Origin: Crocosphaera sp.
GTDB lineage: Bacteria; Cyanobacteriota; Cyanobacteriia; Cyanobacteriales; Microcystaceae
Assembly (NCBI GenBank): GCA_030065205.1
Contig: JASJDN010000020.1
Location: forward strand, 1 to 50,683
Reading direction: 5' to 3'
Length of the DNA: 50,683 nt
This document shows positions 1 to 7,312 of this stretch, piece by piece. The translations under genes and the position numbers were made by a program. Under the pieces are notes generated by a model. That model was not told the origin of the DNA, made no database searches, and saw nothing but the letters and a program-made list of their open reading frames with translations. Within the stretch, counting starts at the first letter, position 1. Each line of letters opens with the position of its first letter.

Positions 1-1
1 C

Positions 2-493
2 AATAATGGAGAGTTTAGCTATCAATTAAATTTAGAAAACTATGGGGTAGGAAATTACCTAATTTTTGGCAGAGCGCAAGATCAACAAGGGTTATATAGT
101 TCTTGGGCTAATCAAACTTTTAGGGTTGAAAATCAAGCTTTTTTCACCGAGTCTATCGAGCATTCATCTCAATTATCATTAACAGGAAAAACAGAGAGTA
201 ATGAAATTGATATTTTAACAGGAACTCCTCAATCTGATTTATTTGAATTAGGAGATGTACAACAGGTTTATTACTCAAACTTAGGAATTGAAGATTACGC
301 CCTAATTAATAATTTTAATATTAACGAAGATCGAATTCAACTTCATGGTGACTTAGAAGATTATTCATTAGGAACGGCTTCTGAAGATTTACCAAAAGGA
401 ACAACAATTTCCAATAATAATGATGAGTTAATTGCTATTGTTGCTGGAGTTTCTCAGTCCAGTTTCTCTGAAAATAATTTCACTGTTATTTAA
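2..493 (+). CDS. C-terminal end of a secreted RTX-like (calcium-binding type) protein, 5' end outside window
   Basis: Frame 2 is open from the left edge to TAA at 491-493, giving the last 163 residues. The upstream part has Ig/cadherin-like beta-strand texture (LIFGRAQDQQGLYSSWANQ). It is followed by a module with IDILTGTPQSDLFELGD, then YYSNLGIEDYALINNF and INEDRIQLHGDLEDYSLG. That order (D-x-L-x-G-T-x-x-x-D-x-F-x-L-G, then DYA-LI-x-F, then D-x-I-Q-L-x-G) is how many large cyanobacterial hemolysin/RTX-type secreted proteins and exoenzymes end. By family knowledge it serves as a type I secretion-associated C-terminal domain. The enzymatic or adhesive part lies outside the window, so the function of the whole protein cannot be told. 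It is convergent with tilS, with only 22 bases between the stops. Confidence 0.7.
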   Translation, partial: NNGEFSYQLNLENYGVGNYLIFGRAQDQQGLYSSWANQTFRVENQAFFTESIEHSSQLSLTGKTESNEIDILTGTPQSDLFELGDVQQVYYSNLGIEDYALINNFNINEDRIQLHGDLEDYSLGTASEDLPKGTTISNNNDELIAIVAGVSQSSFSENNFTVI

Positions 494-515
494 CTTTAAT
501 TTCTATAAACCCTAA

Positions 516-1481
516 CTATAATTGTTTTTTGACTATATAATTTTCTTCTACTTCTAAGATGATTTGACCAGGAAAAGAAGAAGTCCGCGATCGCCTGGGA
601 GCATCAATTAATTTAACGGTTGCTTCTATTTGCTCAAAATTGGGTTTTGTTACCATGATTTTAGCTAAAAATTGACGAATTACTCGTCTTTGTAAGGCTA
701 AGGGAACTGCTTTTAAACTATCTCTATTTAATCTATTGTTATGATAATTAAATGCTGCTGTAAAAATTTTGTTTGCTTCTGCTTCTAAATAATCCGATTC
801 TGCTTTTAAAATTTCTGAAGTTTGGGATAAAGTGGTTTCTATATTTGGGTTAAAATTTTCTTTTAAATAAGGTAATAATTGCTGACGAATACGGTTACGA
901 GCATAATCTAAATTAGCATTAACTGCGTCTTCCCAAATGGGTAAAGCAAACTGTTGACAAAACTCTAAAGTTTCCCCACGAGTCACCTTTAATAAAGGAC
1001 GCACTAAATTAATTTTATCAGTTAAAGGACGTTTCCAGGTTAATGCACCCAGTCCCTTACTCCCCGCACCTCTCATTAAATTATATAATAATGTTTCGGC
1101 GCGATCGCTTAACGTATGACCAGTTACAATGTCGGTAAAGTTATTTTCTTCTGCGATTTCTACTAAACTTTGATATCGCCATTCTCTCGCTGCTGCTTCT
1201 GTTTCTTTCATAGATTTAGCTACTTTTAAATAAAAAGGAATGTCCCAATTATTGGCTAATTCGTCTACGTGATCAGCAATGCCTACATCAGAAGTCCAGC
1301 CATGATCACAATGGCAAACTGCGATCTCCCAATCCCATTTTGATTTTAAATCTATCATTATCTTTAGTAAACAAAGAGAATCTTGTCCTCCTGAAACCGC
1401 AATTAATATTTTATTATTTTGAGGTAAAATTAAGCTATCTTTTAACGTTTGATGTACCCTCGCGTGAAGAGATGTCCACAT
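516..1481 (-). CDS. tilS: tRNA(Ile)-lysidine synthetase TilS
   Basis: TilS puts lysine on C34 of the CAU anticodon of tRNA-Ile2, using ATP, so that it reads AUA. The N-PP-loop ATPase motif SGGQDS lies near the start in ILIAVSGGQDSLCLL. It is followed by the family motifs CHCDHGW, TGHTLSDRAETLLYNLMRGAG and RPLL, and NLDYARNRIRQQLLPYL, which contacts the tRNA. An in-frame TTG seven codons upstream (1502) extends the frame, but the ATG at 1481 gives MWTSLHARVHQTL, the usual cyanobacterial beginning, so it was chosen (321 residues). The large C-terminal extension of enterobacterial TilS is absent, as is common in cyanobacteria. It lies just downstream of nadC on the same strand and is probably co-transcribed. 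Confidence 0.93.
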   Translation of the reverse strand: MWTSLHARVHQTLKDSLILPQNNKILIAVSGGQDSLCLLKIMIDLKSKWDWEIAVCHCDHGWTSDVGIADHVDELANNWDIPFYLKVAKSMKETEAAAREWRYQSLVEIAEENNFTDIVTGHTLSDRAETLLYNLMRGAGSKGLGALTWKRPLTDKINLVRPLLKVTRGETLEFCQQFALPIWEDAVNANLDYARNRIRQQLLPYLKENFNPNIETTLSQTSEILKAESDYLEAEANKIFTAAFNYHNNRLNRDSLKAVPLALQRRVIRQFLAKIMVTKPNFEQIEATVKLIDAPRRSRTSSFPGQIILEVEENYIVKKQL

Positions 1482-1508
1482 TTTTACATTAATAATTTCC
1501 AAAAATAA

Positions 1509-2351
1509 CTAATCAAGTCTCATACTTAAATCTAACCAAGTCGAACGAGTAATAGGCGCACTACTAGAAATATAATCGACTCCTGTTAAAGCAACTTGTC
1601 GAATATTTTCTAAGGTAATATTGCCTGATGCTTCAATTTTTATCTGTTGATTTTCTTCGCGAATATAACTTACTGCTTCTTTCATTAACTCAATGTTCAT
1701 GTTATCTAACATAATAATATCTGCCCCATACTTGAGAGCTTCTTTCACTTCTGTAAACGTGGTGGTTTCCACTTCAATGGTAAGGGGATAGGGAATAGTT
1801 TGACGAATAGATTCGATGGCCACTTGAATACTACCAGCAGCTTTGATATGATTATCTTTGATCATGACCCCATCATCTAAGCCCATACGGTGATTTTGGC
1901 CTCCTCCTACCTGAGTTGCATACTTTTCGAGTATCCTTAAGCCTGGCGTGGTTTTTCGAGTATCTACCAATTGGGTGGGTAAATCAGCGATAATCTCTGT
2001 ATATTGTCGGGTCATGGTGGCGATACCACTTAAGCGCATCACTAGGTTTAAAGCCACTCTTTCGCCAGTTAATAAGGCATTTAGGGGCCCATTCAACTCG
2101 GCTATTACCTGGCCATTTTTGATCCTTTCCCCGTCTTCTACTTTTGCCCTAAATTCAACGTCAGGGTTTAAGAGTTGAAAGACCCTTTTTGCTATGGGTA
2201 AAGCAGCCATCACCCCTGATACTTTAGCCACCCATTGCCCTGATCCCATGCCTTTAAGTCCTAAACCATCCGTCGTGCGATCGCCTCTCCCTATGTCTTC
2301 TTGTAGCCAGGCAGTTAATAACGGATCGATGCTCAATAAAGAAGGTATCAC
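1509..2351 (-). CDS. nadC: Nicotinate-nucleotide pyrophosphorylase (quinolinate phosphoribosyltransferase)
   Basis: NadC converts quinolinate and PRPP to nicotinate mononucleotide, CO2 and PPi in de novo NAD synthesis. Family motifs in order are LQEDIGRGDRTT at the N-terminus, GERVALNLVMRLSGIAT, DTRKTTPGLRILEKYAT, GGGQNHRMGLDDGVMIKDNH, EVETTTFTEVKEAL, ADIIMLDNM and EASGNITLENIRQVALTGVDYISS. These cover the PRPP and quinolinate sites (the Arg and Lys of DTRKTTPG, His of NHR, Glu-Val-Glu). Length (280) is normal. The start is GTG: no ATG lies between it and the upstream in-frame stop, and the protein begins at the expected place. It is the first gene of a nadC-tilS pair. Confidence 0.94.
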   Translation of the reverse strand: MIPSLLSIDPLLTAWLQEDIGRGDRTTDGLGLKGMGSGQWVAKVSGVMAALPIAKRVFQLLNPDVEFRAKVEDGERIKNGQVIAELNGPLNALLTGERVALNLVMRLSGIATMTRQYTEIIADLPTQLVDTRKTTPGLRILEKYATQVGGGQNHRMGLDDGVMIKDNHIKAAGSIQVAIESIRQTIPYPLTIEVETTTFTEVKEALKYGADIIMLDNMNIELMKEAVSYIREENQQIKIEASGNITLENIRQVALTGVDYISSSAPITRSTWLDLSMRLD

Positions 2352-2400
2352 GATTGTTATCTTTTTTCAATCTATTTTCCGTTCTTCATGATAACTTAGG

Positions 2401-2860
2401 GATTGATAACTAATTTGTGAAATTGTTATAAAACTATAGAGAGAATTACAAAAGTCAATAAAATAACGGTTGATCTCGATAGTCCTGCATTTTTTCTGTA
2501 TGATGCTTGACATTTTTTTTCATAAATGAATATGATGACGATAATTATCTACGTTATTATTCAGAAAAATCATTGATGGTTGCATTAATAGGATAAATCA
2601 TCTCAACAACTCGATAACATGAACAGGAAAAAACACACGACTATAGTAAAATGTTCATGATAAACATAAGCCAAAACGTTTATTAAATACCATAGCAACA
2701 GTGAGAAGTGTTAGATCATAAATTGGCACAATACCAGTTAAATCATAGTAACTGTATAAAGTTTTTACTATCCAAGAAATTGAAAAATAATATCGGGATA
2801 GCATCTTTGTTCTGTGAGAGAACAATAAGGTATTGTACTAAGAATACCTGAATCATTGAA
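2401..2860. other. Long intergenic region upstream of cnfR
   Basis: About 460 AT-rich bases between the divergent nadC and cnfR starts. I see no gene in either strand. The only structures noticed are a short perfect inverted repeat at 2829-2848 (GGTATT, 8-base spacer, AATACC) and the stronger hairpin listed next. Given its size it probably holds the promoters of both genes, but I found no convincing NtcA (GTA-N8-TAC) site. Confidence 0.4.
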
Positions 2861-2893
2861 CAATTATTAGATTAACTTTTAATCTAATAATTG
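2861..2893. promoter_or_regulatory. Perfect 15-bp inverted repeat 49 bp upstream of cnfR
   Basis: CAATTATTAGATTAA at 2861-2875 is followed by CTT and its exact reverse complement at 2879-2893. The arm is AT-rich, so it could be a dyad operator or an mRNA 5' UTR hairpin. It lacks the GC stem and T-run of an intrinsic terminator. Its place directly before a nitrogen-fixation regulator suggests a role in cnfR expression, but that is inference. Confidence 0.45.
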
Positions 2894-2941
2894 AACGATA
2901 TGGTCATAGTTTACTTCATTTGTCACTCTTCATAAACCACC

Positions 2942-4540
2942 ATGTCTTATACAATTTCCGAGAATTGTCCAACTTGTAATAATTGTCGAATTGATTGTCC
3001 AACCGATGCCATTCAAACAGAAAACGGTGAATATTGGATTGATCAAGAAAAATGTAATAATTGCGAAGGATACTATAATCAACCCCAGTGTATTGTGCAA
3101 TGTCCTATTAGTAGTCCAACGCCTTCCCAAGCGAAAAAAGGACGCTACAAAAATGTCGCGAGAATTCCCACTTCTCCTGACCTCTTTATTAATGGAAAAA
3201 ATACCCCTTTTGCTTCATCTATGATCATTTGGGAAGCTTGTACCGTGCTGACTTGCGCCCCAGTTTTGACTTGGGAAAAAGATGGGGAAGGAACCCTTTA
3301 TTATGAACGAGCAGTTAAACAAGGAAGAGGGACAATTATCTTCCGATTAAGTGATACGTTGGATGCACAATCATCAGAAGAAGTTAACTATTTGTCCGAT
3401 GCTAATAAACTAGAAAACATTGATATTCGAGCAGCTTGCTTACACCTTTTATTTGCCGGTTATGCCACACTGTCAGAAAAACCGTGGGAAGAAAAATTTG
3501 TGATTAGTGATCAACAAATTGAACAATATTTAGGACTCGATAAACGCAAAGACCTCAGTAAAGCTTCAAAATTAAGCCTCATTAAATTATTAATTCAACA
3601 AACCTGTCAATTATTCGCTACCATTGACTGGCCCCAACAAGGAAAAGTCAAAGGATTTACGGTTCCAGAAAGTCCGATTTGGAACTTATTAGAGATTCAA
3701 CATCACTTCCAAGAAGATGATTTAGGTTGTCAACATTTAATCGGATTAACTTTTACCTTACAACCTGGAATCTGGTCAAAATACTTCTTAAATAAACAAG
3801 GTTATAGTCAAAGGGTTGCCTTTTATCAATATGGCTCCTTACCTCAATTTATTTTAAGTAGCGTTATGAGTATTTGGCAACAACATCCTGGGGCTGTGAG
3901 AATCATGCTCTGGTTACTGTTTAAGAGCAAAATGGGACGAAAACAATGTATTACTGTTCCCACCCTGATGCGAGTCGCTTATGGTCAACAGAGGATTGCC
4001 CAAGCAGACATCCAACGAGAGCAACGAAAACGGCTTCTCCGCACCTTTGAAAGCGATTTAGAAGTTTTGAATCATTACGGACTCAAACCCATATTTGACC
4101 CGGTTTCCTACCCAGAAATCATACAACCCCTATGGGTTAAATTAGACCAACTTCCGGATGATGGAGACGAAGCGTTAGACTTTTGGATTAAGGATGGTTG
4201 TCAAGAACACCGTTTAACCGACTCAGGACCAAGGGGAAAATGGAATTGGTTAATGAAAGCAAGAATTCTTAACTTTGAACTGCCTCAAGAATGGGAAGAA
4301 CAATTAGTTAAATTTGAACAAAAAAAACAACGGAAAAATTATCGTAAAACTCGCACCAAAAAAGCGCCTGACTTATCCGCTCAGCAAATTTTAGAGGCAA
4401 GAAAACGTAAAGGGTTAAGTCAACGGGCCCTCGCTAAAGAAATCGGAAAAAGCCAAAGTTGGATTCGGGATCTCGAAAATGGTCGTTTTTGTGCCAAACC
4501 AGGAGATCGCCAAATGCTCCAAACTGTTCTAGAATTATAA
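2942..4540 (+). CDS. cnfR: CnfR/PatB-type nif transcription activator (ferredoxin domain plus HTH)
   Basis: 532 residues. The N-terminus is a bacterial-type 2[4Fe-4S] ferredoxin domain: CPTCNNCRIDCPTDA at about residues 9-23, then CNNC...CIVQCP at about 39-60. The long middle (about 90-460) has no motif I can name. The last about 55 residues are a Cro/XRE-like helix-turn-helix (ILEARKRKGLSQRALAKEIG, then KSQSWIRDLENGRF), preceded by a basic stretch rich in Lys/Arg. This architecture and length match CnfR (PatB), which activates nif gene transcription under low oxygen in cyanobacteria; the Fe-S clusters are thought to sense oxygen. No nif structural genes are in the window. A 15-bp dyad lies upstream, and lexA follows 77 bp downstream on the same strand with its own operator. 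Confidence 0.92.
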   Translation: MSYTISENCPTCNNCRIDCPTDAIQTENGEYWIDQEKCNNCEGYYNQPQCIVQCPISSPTPSQAKKGRYKNVARIPTSPDLFINGKNTPFASSMIIWEACTVLTCAPVLTWEKDGEGTLYYERAVKQGRGTIIFRLSDTLDAQSSEEVNYLSDANKLENIDIRAACLHLLFAGYATLSEKPWEEKFVISDQQIEQYLGLDKRKDLSKASKLSLIKLLIQQTCQLFATIDWPQQGKVKGFTVPESPIWNLLEIQHHFQEDDLGCQHLIGLTFTLQPGIWSKYFLNKQGYSQRVAFYQYGSLPQFILSSVMSIWQQHPGAVRIMLWLLFKSKMGRKQCITVPTLMRVAYGQQRIAQADIQREQRKRLLRTFESDLEVLNHYGLKPIFDPVSYPEIIQPLWVKLDQLPDDGDEALDFWIKDGCQEHRLTDSGPRGKWNWLMKARILNFELPQEWEEQLVKFEQKKQRKNYRKTRTKKAPDLSAQQILEARKRKGLSQRALAKEIGKSQSWIRDLENGRFCAKPGDRQMLQTVLEL

Positions 4541-4585
4541 GTGGGATTAAAATTATTATCTTAAACGGCCAAAAAGGTTTATCAT

Positions 4586-4599
4586 AGTACCTATGTTCT
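4586..4599 (+). promoter_or_regulatory. LexA operator (SOS box) in the lexA promoter
   Basis: AGTACCTATGTTCT fits the cyanobacterial LexA consensus RGTACNNNDGTWCB at every fixed position. It lies 18 bases upstream of the lexA start codon, overlapping the likely promoter or transcript start (TATCAT at 4580-4585 could be the -10). This placement indicates autorepression. Confidence 0.75.
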
Positions 4600-4617
4600 G
4601 AGACTTAGGCAAAACCG

Positions 4618-5220
4618 ATGGAACCTTTAACTCCGGCACAAAAAGAATTATACGACTGGTTGATCAAGTACATTAACGAAAATCAACACGCCCCGTCCAT
4701 TCGTCAGATGATGAAAGCGATGAATTTGCGATCGCCAGCACCGGTGCAAAGTCGCTTGGAAAGACTAAGAAACAAAGGCTATATCGACTGGACTGAAGGA
4801 AAAGCCCGTACCTTAAGAATTTTACACCACCAGCCCAAAGGAATCCCCATTTTAGGAGCGATTGCCGCCGGTGGGTTAGTCGAACCCTTCACCGATGAAC
4901 AGGAACGCTTAGACCTCTCTAATCTCCTTCAGGGTAGCGATTATTGGGGGTTAAGGGTAACTGGGGACAGCATGATTGAAGATTTAATTACCGATGGGGA
5001 TTTAGCCATTATGCGCTCCTTGGCTCCCGATGAAACCTTAAAAAATGGTGAAATTGTTGCCGCCAGAGTAGAGGGAGTGGGAACTACCTTAAAACGATAT
5101 TATCAAAATGGAGAAATAGTGATGCTAAAGCCTTCAAATCTTCATTATCAACCCATAGAAGTCAACGTCAAGCAAATAGAAGTACAAGGAATTTTAATCG
5201 GCGTTTGGCGAGGTTATTAA
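4618..5220 (+). CDS. lexA: LexA repressor
   Basis: 200 residues, normal length. The winged-helix DNA-binding domain covers about residues 1-70 (LTPAQKELYDWLIKYI, SIRQMMKAM, SPAPVQSRLERL, GYI). The S24 autoprotease domain follows: cleavage site Ala84-Gly85 in AIAAGG, nucleophile Ser118 in VTGDSMIED, and general base Lys159 in GTTLKRYYQ. All three self-cleavage features are intact, so this LexA should be RecA-cleavable. That contrasts with Synechocystis PCC 6803, whose LexA is known to have lost key residues and to act outside SOS. The matching SOS box sits directly upstream. The next gene (citrate synthase) is on the same strand but 154 bp away with its own promoter-like sequence. Confidence 0.96.
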   Translation: MEPLTPAQKELYDWLIKYINENQHAPSIRQMMKAMNLRSPAPVQSRLERLRNKGYIDWTEGKARTLRILHHQPKGIPILGAIAAGGLVEPFTDEQERLDLSNLLQGSDYWGLRVTGDSMIEDLITDGDLAIMRSLAPDETLKNGEIVAARVEGVGTTLKRYYQNGEIVMLKPSNLHYQPIEVNVKQIEVQGILIGVWRGY

Positions 5221-5290
5221 CTGGCACTTTCGTTAACAAAAGGAAATCTATGATAACAAAAAGTTAAGTTGATTTCCTTGATGACAAAAA

Positions 5291-5319
5291 TTAGTCTGAG
5301 GAAAGCACTATGCTATAAT
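5291..5319 (+). promoter_or_regulatory. Candidate sigma70-type promoter for the citrate synthase gene
   Basis: An extended -10 TGCTATAAT (TATAAT at 5314-5319) is preceded 17 bp upstream by TTAGTC at 5291-5296 as a weak -35. It lies about 55 bp before the ATG at 5375. Confidence 0.5.
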
Positions 5320-5374
5320 TAGTAAGAGTGCATAAGTTGGTGTTAGGCTCAACTATTCAGGTAATTTGAAATAT

Positions 5375-6484
5375 ATGGAAAATATACCCAATCACCTCAG
5401 TAAAATTGATGGGCAATTAGGAAAGTTAATCATATTAGGATTTCCCTTTGAAGAGCTTGCCGTTAATGCGTCCTTTGAAGAGATGGTTTTCTTATTTTTA
5501 CACAATCATCTCCCCAACAAAAACGAACTGGATAACGTTACGAAAAAACTCTTATCCCATCGATATCTTGACGAAAAAATATTAGATATTCTCAAAAACG
5601 CAGCAGAAAACGACATCGAACTCATCGAAGGGGTAAGGATAGGGGTTAGCTGTCTGACCATGGATATGCAGTCCCATCGCATCGATAAAGAAGGGATTAA
5701 CGGCGCACTAAAAATTATTGCCTCAGTTCCCATTATCACAGCCTCTTATTGGCGGTTGCTTCAGGGTCAATCTATCATAGCACCCCACCTGGAGTTGGGC
5801 CACGCTGCTAACTATTTATATATGTTGACAGGACAAGAACCCAGTGCAGAGGATGTCAAAACCCTAGAGATTTACCTCAATACCGTGGTAGAACACGGCA
5901 TGAATGCGTCCACCTTTGCTGCACGGGTGGTCATGTCCACTCGCTCCGATTTTGTCTCGGCGGTAACAGCCGCCATTGGTGCCATGAAAGGGGTGTTACA
6001 CGGAGGTGCGCCAGGCCCGGTGCTGGATATGTTGCTAGATATGCAGAAATCGGGAGATGTGGAAGGCTATTTGCGCCACAAGTTTGAAACCCGAGAACGG
6101 TTGATGGGGTTTGGTCATCGGGTGTACCGAGTTAAAGATCCCAGAGCCATTTTACTTTCAAAAGTATCAGCCGATCTTTGGAAACGCAGGGCAGATAAGG
6201 AATTTTGGGGTTTAGCCGTTGACGTGGAAACCACCGCGCTACGGTTACTCAAAGAGTATAAACCCAACCGCAGCATTGAAACCAATGTAGAATATTATAC
6301 CGCCCTGGTGTTGCATGGGTTAGGACTGCCGTCTGAGTTGTTCACGTCAACCTTTACCGTTAGTCGGGTGGTGGGTTGGTTAGCCCATTGTTTGGAACAA
6401 TTAGAACTCGATCGCATTATTCGTCCGAGTTCGGATTATACTGGACCAACTGAGCAAACATGGTGTCCCATCGAAGAAAGATAA
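5375..6484 (+). CDS. Citrate synthase family protein (divergent paralogue)
   Basis: Citrate synthase joins oxaloacetate and acetyl-CoA. The frame is 369 residues from ATG 5375; a TTG three codons upstream is a weaker start. Recognisable family blocks are IDGQLGK...LGFPFEELA near the N-terminus, ANYLYMLTGQEP, EHGMNASTFAARV, GVLHGGAPGPVLDML (catalytic His209), RLMGFGHRVYRVKDPRA (catalytic His248) and FTSTFTVSRVVGWLAHCLEQ. At the position of the third catalytic residue, normally Asp in N-V-D-F-Y-S, this protein has Glu306 (TNVEYYTALVLHGLG). The N-terminus (LIILGFPFEELAVNASFEEM) is also less like the main cyanobacterial GltA. The protein may be a secondary citrate synthase or act on a related acyl-CoA/oxoacid pair. 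It follows cnfR-lexA on the same strand. A hairpin follows the stop. Confidence 0.82.
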   Translation: MENIPNHLSKIDGQLGKLIILGFPFEELAVNASFEEMVFLFLHNHLPNKNELDNVTKKLLSHRYLDEKILDILKNAAENDIELIEGVRIGVSCLTMDMQSHRIDKEGINGALKIIASVPIITASYWRLLQGQSIIAPHLELGHAANYLYMLTGQEPSAEDVKTLEIYLNTVVEHGMNASTFAARVVMSTRSDFVSAVTAAIGAMKGVLHGGAPGPVLDMLLDMQKSGDVEGYLRHKFETRERLMGFGHRVYRVKDPRAILLSKVSADLWKRRADKEFWGLAVDVETTALRLLKEYKPNRSIETNVEYYTALVLHGLGLPSELFTSTFTVSRVVGWLAHCLEQLELDRIIRPSSDYTGPTEQTWCPIEER

Positions 6485-6496
6485 TCAGTTAAATAC

Positions 6497-6520
6497 AGGG
6501 GAGAAAAACAGTTCTCCCCT
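6497..6520 (+). terminator. Hairpin after the citrate synthase gene
   Basis: AGGGGAGAA and TTCTCCCCT form a 9-bp GC-rich perfect stem with a 6-base loop, 12 bases after the stop. There is no strong T-run after it, so termination may be weak or the hairpin may protect the 3' end. Confidence 0.5.
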
Positions 6521-6645
6521 CAAATATAGGAACTATAACTATCAGAAAATAAAGAAACATTTTAGGTTTAGAATCTAAAATTAGTGAATTAATTTTTTAT
6601 AATAAAGATAATAAATAACCTAACCTCGCCACAGGAATTTATCGA

Positions 6646-7305
6646 ATGAGTAAGGATCAAAATGCAGAACTGCCCCTTTGGGTACAGGATCGCAATACTG
6701 TCTTAGATCATGACGAAGGGGTAAAATGGCGCAACGGAGAAAAACCCGACTACTCTCACACAGACCAGTATTTACACAAAGAAAGCCAATATAATCATGC
6801 CCCTGGCTCTTTAGAGGCGATCGCTCAAAACTTAGTGAGAACCTTTGAAATGGAAGCCTCCCATAAAGCCGATCCCCAACAATGGTTATCTATTGTAACT
6901 GATAAATTCCAAATGAGTAGTAATGGTGGCCCCATTTACAGCGCACAAGATGTCAGCGATCAAGGGACTTATAATCTGTTCATTGATAAAACCCCAGGCT
7001 ATGATCCCACTGCAGAAGACTTTGAATCCTCCTTTGAACTATTTCATAAAGCCTTTCCTAATGGCTTTTTATGGGAACTGATCGAAGTATTATCTGGACC
7101 GCCTAATGTCACTTTTAAATGGCGACACTGGGGAACGTTTAACGGTCCTTATAAAGACCATCAACCCACCGGAGAAACCATTGAAATCACAGGGATGAGT
7201 TTAGCTAAAGTTACCGACGATCTCAAAATTCTCTCTGTTGAACACTATTTTGATAATAGTACCTTCCTCAAAAAGTTAACCTCTGGTTGTCCCGTGGCTC
7301 ATTAA
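6646..7305 (+). CDS. SnoaL-like / plant pathogen-related-like protein (NTF2 fold)
   Basis: 219 residues, soluble, no signal peptide. It has the layout of the small family that includes barley pathogen-related protein and SnoaL-like polyketide-cyclase folds: PLWVQDRNTVLDHDEGVKWR at the start, SLEAIAQNLVRTFEMEASHK, QWLSIVTDKFQMSSNGG, then FKWRHWGTFNGPYKDHQPTGE, the conserved W-R-H-W-G block lining the fold's pocket, and SVEHYFDNSTFLKKL near the end. The molecular function of this family is not settled; many NTF2-fold members bind or isomerise small lipophilic molecules. The stop lies 7 bp from the end of the convergent NRPS gene. The pairing may be functional (tailoring or binding of the peptide) or only positional. 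TATAAT at 6598-6603 is a candidate -10. Confidence 0.65.
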   Translation: MSKDQNAELPLWVQDRNTVLDHDEGVKWRNGEKPDYSHTDQYLHKESQYNHAPGSLEAIAQNLVRTFEMEASHKADPQQWLSIVTDKFQMSSNGGPIYSAQDVSDQGTYNLFIDKTPGYDPTAEDFESSFELFHKAFPNGFLWELIEVLSGPPNVTFKWRHWGTFNGPYKDHQPTGETIEITGMSLAKVTDDLKILSVEHYFDNSTFLKKLTSGCPVAH

Positions 7306-7312
7306 TGGGAAA

